From Algoriphagus sp. AK58 (GTDB lineage Bacteria > Bacteroidota > Bacteroidia > Cytophagales > Cyclobacteriaceae), in NCBI RefSeq assembly GCF_014324365.1, contig NZ_QEIG01000005.1, positions 248,001 to 312,000 of the forward strand: a stretch of 64,000 bases of DNA, read 5' to 3'. The notes beneath the pieces are model-generated. The model was not told where the DNA came from and did not search any database. It saw nothing but the letters and a program-made list of their open reading frames with translations. A program made the position numbers and the translations under genes. Positions 1 through 7,594 of the stretch are shown piece by piece (the first letter of the stretch is position 1; each line of letters begins with the position of its first letter).

Positions 1-11
1 AAGAACAATTG

Positions 12-38
12 GGGCTATTTTAAATAGCCCTCTTTTTT
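12..38 (+). terminator. Rho-independent terminator of a gene left of the window
   Basis: An eight-base stem GGGCTATT/AATAGCCC with a three-base loop is followed by C and six T. It must serve a plus-strand gene whose body lies outside the window. The T run ends only five bases before the trmH start codon, so trmH either has a promoter inside or before the hairpin or depends on read-through. Confidence 0.8.
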
Positions 39-42
39 GAGA

Positions 43-744
43 ATGAGCGAGAGAGATACTTCCGTAGATTTTGATCAGGGGCTTTTAGAATACTTGGGCC
101 AATACATTACCGAGCATAAAAAATCGGTCATGGAACGGGTATTAAGCAAGAGAACACGATTTTTTACGGTGGTTTTAGAGGATATTTTCAAGCCTCACAA
201 TGCCAGCGCAGTGATCCGGACCTGCGATTGCTTTGGACTCCAGGATATCCATGTCATCGAAAAGACCAATGAGTACAAAATTAACCCCTATGTCACGCGA
301 GGGGCCTCGCAATGGGTGGATTTGCATAAATACCATCGACAAGAAGGATCTTCAGTGGATGCCTGTTTCGAATTTTTGAGAAAAAAGGGATATAAAATCT
401 ACGGGACCAGTCCGGCTCCGACTTCCATCTCCATTTATGATCTGGAGCCTTCCGAAAAGCTCGCTTTAGTCTTTGGAAACGAGCACGAAGGTATCAGTGA
501 AGAAGTAAAACAAAAAGCGGATGGTTTGGTCCATATCCCCATGCTTGGGTTTACTGACAGCTTCAACATCTCCGTGTCTGCCTCCATTTTCCTGTATGAT
601 TTGATCAAAAAAGCCGGCGCTTACCAGCATCCTGATTTTTACTTATCCGAGGAAGAAAAAAATCTCCTACGAATGAAATGGTACCGGGAAATTGTCAAGC
701 ACTCGGATCTTCATGAAAAAATGTATTGGAAGCAAAAGGAGTAA
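43..744 (+). CDS. trmH: tRNA (guanosine-2'-O)-methyltransferase, TrmH/SpoU family
   Basis: SPOUT-class RNA methyltransferase of 233 residues that, by family, methylates the ribose of G18 in tRNA using S-adenosylmethionine. All three SpoU motifs are visible: HNASAVIRTCD near residues 50-60, LVFGNEHEG near 145-155, and IPMLGFTDSFNISVSAS near 170-185, which forms the knot. The C-terminal tail rich in charged residues is typical of TrmH rather than the 23S rRNA enzymes. The ATG at 43 is chosen over an in-frame TTG at 37 because the family begins about 25 residues before the catalytic domain. It is convergent with the next gene, 13 bases away. The exact target nucleotide is inferred. Confidence 0.88.
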   Translation: MSERDTSVDFDQGLLEYLGQYITEHKKSVMERVLSKRTRFFTVVLEDIFKPHNASAVIRTCDCFGLQDIHVIEKTNEYKINPYVTRGASQWVDLHKYHRQEGSSVDACFEFLRKKGYKIYGTSPAPTSISIYDLEPSEKLALVFGNEHEGISEEVKQKADGLVHIPMLGFTDSFNISVSASIFLYDLIKKAGAYQHPDFYLSEEEKNLLRMKWYREIVKHSDLHEKMYWKQKE

Positions 745-757
745 GTTGGGCGATCAA

Positions 758-1354
758 TTACCTTTTGAAGATGTCAGAAAAAGGTTTGCGCTGAGGCTGA
801 TTTTTGGCTTGTCTGGCCTTTTTCCGTTGTTTTTGCCTTTTCTTTTGCTCCTTACTTTTTACCAAAACTGTCCGGGCTGATATTCCTACCTGACCTCGAT
901 AAAATTCTTCTCTTCCTGCCAAATTGAAGTTTGGCTTGTAATCCAAGGAAATCACTGCATTGGCAAGAGTCATTTCGATGCCTGCAATCAGGTCAATTCC
1001 CGTGGTTGCATTTCCATAGGTATGGATAATTTCTTTGGTTGTTGGATTTTTTACAAAGCTTTCTTCCTTGCCAAAAGAGAGACCTCCTCCATAATAATAA
1101 TTGAAGCGCTTAGAAATGATCGGATGATGCTTTTGCCCTAAGATGGCGAAAGTGGTATTCCTGCTAAAATCCGATTGTAAAATCGCCTCTACAGTACCTT
1201 TTTCAAAAATTCTTTGCTGAAGACTAATTCCAACAGTCCGATTGATATCTGAATTTCCCAACCTTAGACCAAAAGCCGTCCCGTATCGTTGAGCAGTGGA
1301 TTGACCTATAGTCAAGAGAGTGTAAATCAGGATCAAAATAAGGCCTTTTTGCAT
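758..1354 (-). CDS. Secreted or outer-membrane protein with Lys/Arg-rich tail, unknown function
   Basis: A 198-residue protein that I do not recognise. The ATG at 1354 gives a clean signal peptide (MQKGLILILIYTLLTIGQSTAQ cut after STAQ); a longer frame to 1387 would bury it. The body alternates aromatic and glycine-rich strands (NYYYGGGLSFG, GIDLIAGIEM, VISLDYKPNF), as expected for a small outer-membrane beta-barrel. The last 35 residues are strongly basic (KSKEQKKRQKQRKKARQAKN), unusual after a barrel and possibly a periplasmic or peptidoglycan contact. It stands alone between trmH (convergent) and the ceramidase-like gene (divergent). Confidence 0.65.
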   Translation of the reverse strand: MQKGLILILIYTLLTIGQSTAQRYGTAFGLRLGNSDINRTVGISLQQRIFEKGTVEAILQSDFSRNTTFAILGQKHHPIISKRFNYYYGGGLSFGKEESFVKNPTTKEIIHTYGNATTGIDLIAGIEMTLANAVISLDYKPNFNLAGREEFYRGQVGISARTVLVKSKEQKKRQKQRKKARQAKNQPQRKPFSDIFKR

Positions 1355-1466
1355 AGAGGTTGAATTTTGGGAAAATCCGACGTTCAATTATCATTCCATT
1401 AATAATCACCTCTAAAATGAAGCTGATCTTTTATTAGCTTAGAGAAGCTATTAACATGGTATTCAA

Positions 1467-3041
1467 ATGAAAAAGCTATTCAAAATTATAGGGAGTCTAG
1501 TTCTTTTAGCACTTCTGGGAATCATAGGATATGGAGTTTACCAATTTCGGGATCGGCATAAAGGGTATGAAGTCGATTTAAATCTCTCCTCTGAATTGGG
1601 AGTGATCAAAGTCGGCTTCGCCAAAGTGGATATTACTCCTCAAATTTTTGAAACCTGGACCGATGTGGATGGGGACTCCCGCTATAATCCCGAAAAAGGG
1701 GATACTTACGAGGATAGTAATGGAAACGGAAGGTTTGATGCGATTTGGCTGGCAGGTTTCCATAATTCCAGGCCGGCTCAGTCGGTTTTGGATCCGCTTT
1801 GGGCGAGAGCCATGGTATTGGAATCCGGTGAAGTCAAGATGGCCCTTTGCGTGATTGATATGATCGGTTATGGAAATGATGAAGTGATTGCAACCAGAAA
1901 AATGATTCAGGAGAGCATTCCGGATTTGGATTATGTCATAATTTCCAGTACCCATGTGCATTCTTCCCCTGACCTAATGGGAATGTGGGGTCCCTCAGAA
2001 TATACAAGAGGGGTAAATCCTGATTACCTCAGCCAAGTACAGGAAGGCATCAGACAAGCCGTAAATCAAGCTTATCAAGATAGGAGGCCTGCGAAATTCA
2101 GATTTGCCGAAGAAAAGGAAAAACTCAAACCTCTGGTGGGAGATACCCGACCTCCCTTGGTTTTTGATGCCTCGTTGAAACTCATGCAGGTGCTTGATGC
2201 AGAAACCGGTCAGACCATCGGAACTCTGATGAACTGGGGAAATCATCCGGAAACGCTTTGGTCTCAAAACATTCAACTCAGTTCTGATTTTGCAGATCCT
2301 TGGCGAAACATGGTGGAAAACGGGATACAGGTAAATGATTCGCTTAAGCTAGATGGTGTAGGAGGAGTGGCAATTTTTCTAAATGGGGCTGTAGGTGGCC
2401 TCATGACTACCTTTCCTGATATGCCTGTGGAAGATCCATTCACTTTGGAAAAGATCCAAAAACAATCACCCGAAAAAGTTCAAGCTCAAGGAAAAGCCTT
2501 AGCAAAAGCTACTCTGGAAGCTCTTCAGGACACGAGCGCTGCCATTTACACAAACTTGGATCTAAATCTGAAGGCAAAGACAATTGACCTCAAAATGGAC
2601 AATGGCTTATTCCAATTGGCGGCATTTATAGGAATTTTCGATAGAGGTTTTACCGGTTGGAAGCAGATTCGATCTGAAGTTTCGGCATGGACCTTGGGAC
2701 CAGCCACGTTTGTTCATGTACCTGGGGAACTTTATCCTGAAATTCTCCATGGAGGTATCGAATCTCCCGAAGGCGGAGACTTTGGAATTGAGCCAGTCGA
2801 AGTTCCTTCAATTCAGAGCAAAATTCCCGGAACTATCAAGTTTTTTGCGGGGATGTCCAATGACATGATCGGGTACATCGTCCCTAAAAGTCAATGGGAT
2901 GTAAAAGCTCCATTTACCTATGGCTACCAAGATCGCCCATATGGTGAAATCAATTCTTTGGGACCGGATACAGCCCCAAAAATCCATTCAGAGCTTTTGA
3001 AACTGCTTGAAGAATTAAGAGTGCTTTCCAAAAAGGATTGA
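1467..3041 (+). CDS. Membrane-anchored neutral/alkaline ceramidase-like hydrolase
   Basis: A 524-residue protein resembling the N-terminal catalytic domain of neutral ceramidases (PF04734), zinc enzymes that release fatty acid from ceramide. Residues 5-27 are one hydrophobic anchor, so the body should face the periplasm. The family metal-binding region is visible as THVHSSPD (162-169), and a second conserved stretch is MNWGNHPET near 250. The serine-containing nucleophile region is not well conserved, and the protein is shorter than the roughly 650-residue true ceramidases, so the substrate is uncertain. Residues 66-91 hold two Asp/Asn/Gly loops (DVDGDSRYNP, EDSNGNGRFD) that look like calcium sites inserted ahead of the catalytic core. 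It ends just before a bidirectional terminator. Confidence 0.7.
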   Translation: MKKLFKIIGSLVLLALLGIIGYGVYQFRDRHKGYEVDLNLSSELGVIKVGFAKVDITPQIFETWTDVDGDSRYNPEKGDTYEDSNGNGRFDAIWLAGFHNSRPAQSVLDPLWARAMVLESGEVKMALCVIDMIGYGNDEVIATRKMIQESIPDLDYVIISSTHVHSSPDLMGMWGPSEYTRGVNPDYLSQVQEGIRQAVNQAYQDRRPAKFRFAEEKEKLKPLVGDTRPPLVFDASLKLMQVLDAETGQTIGTLMNWGNHPETLWSQNIQLSSDFADPWRNMVENGIQVNDSLKLDGVGGVAIFLNGAVGGLMTTFPDMPVEDPFTLEKIQKQSPEKVQAQGKALAKATLEALQDTSAAIYTNLDLNLKAKTIDLKMDNGLFQLAAFIGIFDRGFTGWKQIRSEVSAWTLGPATFVHVPGELYPEILHGGIESPEGGDFGIEPVEVPSIQSKIPGTIKFFAGMSNDMIGYIVPKSQWDVKAPFTYGYQDRPYGEINSLGPDTAPKIHSELLKLLEELRVLSKKD

Positions 3042-3064
3042 AGACATAGATAGGCTCTTAAGTA

Positions 3065-3089
3065 AAAATCCCCTCATAGAGGGGATTTT
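3065..3089. terminator. Bidirectional terminator between convergent genes
   Basis: A perfect 11-base stem (AAAATCCCCTC/GAGGGGATTTT) with a three-base loop lies between the ceramidase-like gene and the cyclophilin gene. The A and T flanks give a T run in either direction. Confidence 0.85.
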
Positions 3090-3091
3090 GG

Positions 3092-3529
3092 TTAGGATTC
3101 ATGAATGATGATTTTCTCGATTTTATCTCCGGCCCGGATTGCATCGATTACATCTAGTCCTTCTACTACCTTGCCGAAGCAAGTATGGTTGCGGTCCAGA
3201 TGAGCAGTATTTGTTCGGCTGTGACAGATAAAAAATTGGGAACCTCCTGTATTTCTACCGGCATGAGCCATAGAAAGGACACCTCGGTCATGGTATTGAT
3301 TACCTCCATCCAGTTCACATTTGATTTTGTAACCAGGACCTCCGGTACCGTTTCCGACAGGGCAACCACCTTGAATCACAAAATTTGGAATCACCCTGTG
3401 AAAGGTCAATCCATCGTAGAAATGTTTATTGGCAAGGTCCACGAAGTTTTGAACAGTATTAGGTGCGTCTTTTTCATAAAATTCCACCTTCATGGTGCCC
3501 TTTTCTGTAATAATTTCAGCTGTTCTCAT
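3092..3529 (-). CDS. Cyclophilin-type peptidyl-prolyl cis-trans isomerase
   Basis: A compact 145-residue cyclophilin catalysing cis/trans isomerisation of X-Pro bonds during protein folding. The signature residues are present: [13 protein letters not shown] (catalytic Arg45, Gln53), [16 protein letters not shown], and the [11 protein letters not shown] strand. There is no signal peptide, so it should be cytoplasmic, unlike the PpiA type. It is a single-gene unit whose stop codon is next to the shared terminator. Confidence 0.92.
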   Translation of the reverse strand: MRTAEIITEKGTMKVEFYEKDAPNTVQNFVDLANKHFYDGLTFHRVIPNFVIQGGCPVGNGTGGPGYKIKCELDGGNQYHDRGVLSMAHAGRNTGGSQFFICHSRTNTAHLDRNHTCFGKVVEGLDVIDAIRAGDKIEKIIIHES

Positions 3530-3615
3530 GAGTATTAAAATTCAGTAAAATTGGTTTAAAAGCATTTGATTTTGCCTTGCGCAAAAATAGGATTAGATCT
3601 GATTATTCTTTGAAT

Positions 3616-3648
3616 TAAAAAGGAAAAGGAGTGAAAAACACTCCTTTT
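3616..3648 (-). terminator. Terminator of pckA
   Basis: On the minus strand the stem AAAAGGAGTG/CACTCCTTTT with a five-base loop is followed by CC and five T, starting eight bases after the pckA stop. Confidence 0.8.
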
Positions 3649-3655
3649 CATTCTC

Positions 3656-5260
3656 CTATTTTACTTTTGGAGCGCCTGTGAGGATTTCCGGACTGGCGTA
3701 TTCTCTATATTTTTCAAAGTTTTTGACGAAAGCGGCAGCGAGTTCCTTGGCTTGCTCATCATAGGCATTGGGATCTGCCCAGGTATTTCTTGGATTCAAT
3801 ACCTCTGCGGGTACGTTGGGGCAAATTTTTGGTACCTCGAATCCAAATACAGGATCTACATGCATAGGGGCGAAATCCAGTTTTCCTTCCAAAGCTGCCG
3901 AAATCATAGCTCGGGTATAGGAAAGCTTCATTCTTGATCCTACTCCATAAGGACCACCGGTCCATCCAGTGTTTACCAACCAAACATTGACCTCATTTTT
4001 CTCCATTTTTTCGCCAAACAACTGAGCATAATTAGTGGGGTGGAGAGGAAGGAATGCAGCCCCAAAGCAAGCCGAAAAGGTAAGTTTGGGCTCGGTTACC
4101 CCCATTTCAGTTCCAGCTACTTTGGCCGTGTATCCGGAAATAAAATGGTACATAGCCTGACTTTTATTCAGTCTGGAAATTGGAGGAATTACGCCAAAGG
4201 CATCAGCCGTTAAGAAAAAGATGTTTTTGGGAACACTGGCAATGGATGGCTCTAAGGAGTTTGCAATATGGTGAATCGGGTAGGCTGTCCTTGTGTTTTC
4301 CGTGACCTCCTTGTTGAAGAAATCGACGTCCCTGGTTCCCGGCTTGAATCGGGTGTTTTCTACGATTGCTCCAAATTTGATGGCATCATAGATTTCAGGT
4401 TCTTTTTCACGGGTCAAGTCGATCACTTTGGCATAGCAACCTCCTTCGAAATTAAATACCGAGTCCTCGGTCCACCCATGCTCATCATCTCCTATCAACT
4501 TTCGGTTTGGATCGGCAGATAAGGTGGTTTTTCCAGTTCCAGAAAGGCCAAAAAATATAGCCGTATCTCCGTCATTTCCAACATTGGCTGAACAATGCAT
4601 GGAAAGGACATGTCTTTGATAAGGCAGAATGAAATTTAAAACAGAAAAAATACCTTTCTTCATTTCTCCGGCATAGCCCGTGCCTCCAATTAAAATCACC
4701 CTCTTGCTTAGGTTCAAAATCGCAAAATTAGGATTGGAAACACCGTCTGTTTCCGGATCAGCCTCAAATTCCGGTGCACAAATTATGGTGAAGTCGTGTT
4801 CAAAATCCTGCAATTCTTTGGAAGTAGGACGGAGGAACATGTTAGAGCAAAAAAGATTGTGCCAAGCCAAGGTATTGACCACTCTTAGGTTGAGCCTGTA
4901 ATCTGGATCGGCGCCTGCATAAGCATCCCTCACGTAAAGATCCTTTTCTTCAAGGAATCGAGTCATTTTGTCGTATATCCTCTCAAAATGACTTTCTGAA
5001 AGCGGGATATTGATGTCTCCCCACCATACCGAATCCTGGGTCAGTTCATCTTTCACCACATAGCGATCCTTTGGTGATCTACCGGTAAATTTTCCGGTAT
5101 CCGCCATGAATGCTCCAGTGGAAGTTAATTTGCCTTCCTTCCTAGCCAAGGCATGTTCAACCAATTCTGCCGGAGTAAGATTGTAAAACACCTTTGCGCT
5201 GCTGGCAAAGGGTAAAAAGGAATGGATAGAAGTTTTGGGTTCCTGAACCAAGTCCTGCAT
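3656..5260 (-). CDS. pckA: Phosphoenolpyruvate carboxykinase (ATP)
   Basis: The 534-residue ATP-dependent enzyme converts oxaloacetate and ATP to phosphoenolpyruvate, CO2 and ADP, the entry step of gluconeogenesis. The kinase P-loop GLSGTGKTTLS lies near residue 240, followed by the metal-binding DDEHGW. The substrate region GRSPKDRYVV is near 60 and RFKPGTRDVDF near 310. The length is normal for the bacterial ATP-type enzyme. It is monocistronic with its own terminator and a predicted promoter of Bacteroidota type upstream. Confidence 0.97.
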   Translation of the reverse strand: MQDLVQEPKTSIHSFLPFASSAKVFYNLTPAELVEHALARKEGKLTSTGAFMADTGKFTGRSPKDRYVVKDELTQDSVWWGDINIPLSESHFERIYDKMTRFLEEKDLYVRDAYAGADPDYRLNLRVVNTLAWHNLFCSNMFLRPTSKELQDFEHDFTIICAPEFEADPETDGVSNPNFAILNLSKRVILIGGTGYAGEMKKGIFSVLNFILPYQRHVLSMHCSANVGNDGDTAIFFGLSGTGKTTLSADPNRKLIGDDEHGWTEDSVFNFEGGCYAKVIDLTREKEPEIYDAIKFGAIVENTRFKPGTRDVDFFNKEVTENTRTAYPIHHIANSLEPSIASVPKNIFFLTADAFGVIPPISRLNKSQAMYHFISGYTAKVAGTEMGVTEPKLTFSACFGAAFLPLHPTNYAQLFGEKMEKNEVNVWLVNTGWTGGPYGVGSRMKLSYTRAMISAALEGKLDFAPMHVDPVFGFEVPKICPNVPAEVLNPRNTWADPNAYDEQAKELAAAFVKNFEKYREYASPEILTGAPKVK

Positions 5261-5288
5261 ACATATTTGGGTTTATTGTCTGAAAATT

Positions 5289-5325
5289 GTCTGGTCAAAA
5301 TTAGCTAATTACTTACAATCTCAAA
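5289..5325 (-). promoter_or_regulatory. Predicted Bacteroidota sigma-A promoter of pckA
   Basis: On the minus strand TAATTTTG (5303-5296) matches the TAnnTTTG -7 consensus of Bacteroidota. A TTTG (5325-5322) lies 18 bases upstream as the -33 element. Transcription would start near 5289, giving a leader of about 30 bases. Prediction from motif and spacing only. Confidence 0.5.
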
Positions 5326-5540
5326 TTAAAAAAACCTTGTTTTTTTGCTTTTCAATCGATTTCGAAGAAAAATCCAAAAAATATTTGGTAAGTGAAATTT
5401 CCTTTTCTGAAGCAGGGTGGATTTTGGAAAAGAAGTTTGAAATTTTGCATACTAAAAGCATGGCCTCCAATCATTCTTTGCATTCAAGTGACAAAAAAGT
5501 TTATCATTGCAAAATATATTAAACCCAAATTTTCAATCTC

Positions 5541-7103
5541 TTGAAAAATCAATCAACCTCAGAATTCAGCGGCGAGACTGCCTTTGGTCATCCTAAAGGA
5601 TTGATGACCCTCTTCTTTACAGAAATGTGGGAACGCTTCAGCTATTATGGTATGCGTGCCCTTTTGATCTTATTTATGACAAAGGCCATAGTAGATGGTG
5701 GGCTGGGTTTTGACGATAAAACAGCGGGTGCAGTCTATGGTCTCTATACCATGGGGGTTTACTTGTTGGCCCTTCCCGGTGGGTGGTTGGCAGATCGCCT
5801 ATTTGGTTTGAAAAAGTCGGTATGGTATGGTGGGATTATTATTGCATTAGGCCACTTTACCATGGCCCTTCCCGGCGTTCAGGGATGGATTAGCGGAGCG
5901 TCTGAAGTCAAGCAATCTTTGAGCGCCTTGGATACGACTTCTTTCTTCCTTGGGCTTATCTTGATTGTATTGGGTACCGGGCTACTGAAACCCAACATCA
6001 GTTCCATTGTAGGTCAACTGTATCCTGCAGGAAGTTCCAAGCGTGATGCCGGGTTCTCCATTTTTTACATGGGTATTAACATAGGTGGATTTATCGCGCC
6101 GATTGCTTGTTCCACGGTGGCGGAATATGATATGCACCTTGGATTTGGTTTAGCTGGATTAGGGATGGTATTTGGATTGATCCAGTATAAAATGACCGGA
6201 AGCGCCTTGGAAGGCTATGGAGAGGCTCCGGTAGTCACTACTCAAGCCGAAAAAGACACCCAGAAAAAGCTCAGGTCTACTACTTCCCTGATCGGTTTGA
6301 TTGGAGCTGCAGTGATTGCTGTTCTATTCACAGGTGTTATTCCAATTAATGCATCCGCGATAGCCGGCGCATCGGGTTCTGTGATTGCAGTTGTGGCTTT
6401 TGGTTATTTGGGTTATGTGATAGCTTTCGGCGGTCTGAATAAGGCCGATAAGGGCAAGGTTGGTGTGATTGCGGTGTTATTCATTTTCTCTGCCATGTTT
6501 TGGTCTGGATTTGAGCAAGCAGGTTCTACTCTTAATCTTTTTGCAGAGCGATTTACCGATAGAACTATCTTGGGATGGAACATCCCGACAGGCTACTTCC
6601 AGTCAATCAATTCTTTATTCATTATTATTTTCGCTCCGTTTTTTGCTGCCCTTTGGGTTTGGTTGGGTAGAATGAATCTGGAGCCGAGTTCACCTTTGAA
6701 ATTTACCTTTGGACTCTTGCTTTTAGGACTAGGATTTTTTGTGATGTATTTCGCTACCAAAATAGCCGCTTCCGGTGAGCTGGCTGCTCCAAGCTGGTTG
6801 ATCATCACCTATTTGCTCCATACGTTTGGTGAGTTGAGCTTATCTCCCGTAGGCCTTTCCTTGGTTACCAAATTGGCGCCAAATGGCTACGGAGGGCAAA
6901 TGATGGGTATCTGGTTCCTTTCCGTGGCTTTGGGTAATCTATTTGCTGGCTTGATTGCAGGTGAAGCGAGTGGTGGGTCTGAAGAAGGATTGGCGGCCAT
7001 GCCGGATCAGTTTATGCTGATCGTATATACAGTTATCGGGTCCGCTGCCGTACTTTTCTTGCTCAAACCAATTTTAAGAAAAATGATGGGAGAGGTACAT
7101 TGA
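5541..7103 (+). CDS. Proton-dependent oligopeptide transporter (POT/PTR family)
   Basis: A 520-residue inner-membrane symporter with about 12-14 hydrophobic segments, taking up di- and tripeptides with protons. Family signatures are EMWERFSYYGMRALL (the ExxERFxYY motif, residues about 29-43), the LLKPNISSIVGQLY segment, and FYMGINIGGFIAPI (PTR2 signature). The start is TTG: the reading frame has a stop codon at 5520-5522 and no ATG before residue 22, which would already sit in the first helix. Expression is probably monocistronic, with a terminator 30 bases downstream. Confidence 0.92.
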   Translation: MKNQSTSEFSGETAFGHPKGLMTLFFTEMWERFSYYGMRALLILFMTKAIVDGGLGFDDKTAGAVYGLYTMGVYLLALPGGWLADRLFGLKKSVWYGGIIIALGHFTMALPGVQGWISGASEVKQSLSALDTTSFFLGLILIVLGTGLLKPNISSIVGQLYPAGSSKRDAGFSIFYMGINIGGFIAPIACSTVAEYDMHLGFGLAGLGMVFGLIQYKMTGSALEGYGEAPVVTTQAEKDTQKKLRSTTSLIGLIGAAVIAVLFTGVIPINASAIAGASGSVIAVVAFGYLGYVIAFGGLNKADKGKVGVIAVLFIFSAMFWSGFEQAGSTLNLFAERFTDRTILGWNIPTGYFQSINSLFIIIFAPFFAALWVWLGRMNLEPSSPLKFTFGLLLLGLGFFVMYFATKIAASGELAAPSWLIITYLLHTFGELSLSPVGLSLVTKLAPNGYGGQMMGIWFLSVALGNLFAGLIAGEASGGSEEGLAAMPDQFMLIVYTVIGSAAVLFLLKPILRKMMGEVH

Positions 7104-7130
7104 TATCGCATCTCATTTGGTTCAGTTTAC

Positions 7131-7162
7131 AAACACCTGCCCAAAAAGGCAGGTGTTTTTTT
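7131..7162 (+). terminator. Terminator of the POT transporter gene
   Basis: Stem AACACCTGCC/GGCAGGTGTT with a six-base loop, followed by a run of T. Confidence 0.88.
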
Positions 7163-7538
7163 GTTTATTTTTTTGAGACCAAAGTTTCCGCTTTACTTCA
7201 AACCAGGATTCCAAGAGTTATGGACAGTCTTGGGAGGGCTACTTCTTGACAAATAAATAAGAAAAGCCATTGATTCCGTTTAGCCTTATTTGGAGGATAC
7301 AGAGCTTAATTTTTTCTTCTTTCTGTGATTCAGGTTTCAACTGGTTGCATTTTCTAAGGCACGGAAAACTTATATTGGATGGCCTTAAATTTTAATCGAA
7401 TCCTTAGGTTTATTTTGAAACCCTGATTCGAATTCCAAGAATAAGTATTCTCTTCCTTCATACTTCTGCTCCTAGATGCTTTGCTATCAGAAGGACTTAC
7501 AATTTAATCCTCTCGACTGAGGTTGTTTGAAAGGATGC
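7163..7538. other. Gene-free stretch between two terminators
   Basis: About 375 bases lie between the convergent ends of the POT gene and the TonB-receptor gene. I find no open frame of useful length, no hairpin with a T run and no repeat. It reads as AT-rich spacer; an undetected small RNA cannot be excluded. Confidence 0.5.
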
Positions 7539-7570
7539 AAAAAAAGAGGCTGTCCTAATGAACAGCCTCT
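7539..7570 (-). terminator. Terminator of the TonB-dependent receptor gene
   Basis: On the minus strand a nine-base stem AGAGGCTGT/ACAGCCTCT with an eight-base loop is followed by TTTTTT, 25 bases after the stop codon. Confidence 0.85.
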
Positions 7571-7594
7571 ATGGATATAAAGGTGGATGCGTGA

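Noticed and set aside
692-880. 62-residue plus-strand frame at the end of trmH
   Set aside because: It begins inside trmH in another frame and runs into the antisense of the envelope protein; no family features.
1372-1381. AAAATCCGAC upstream of the envelope protein gene, same 10-mer as in two heptamer loops
   Set aside because: No heptamers or inverted arms accompany it here, so it was not counted as a member of the repeat family.
5337-5522. 61-residue plus-strand frame upstream of the POT gene
   Set aside because: Composition is non-coding in character, no start signal, and it covers a probable promoter region.
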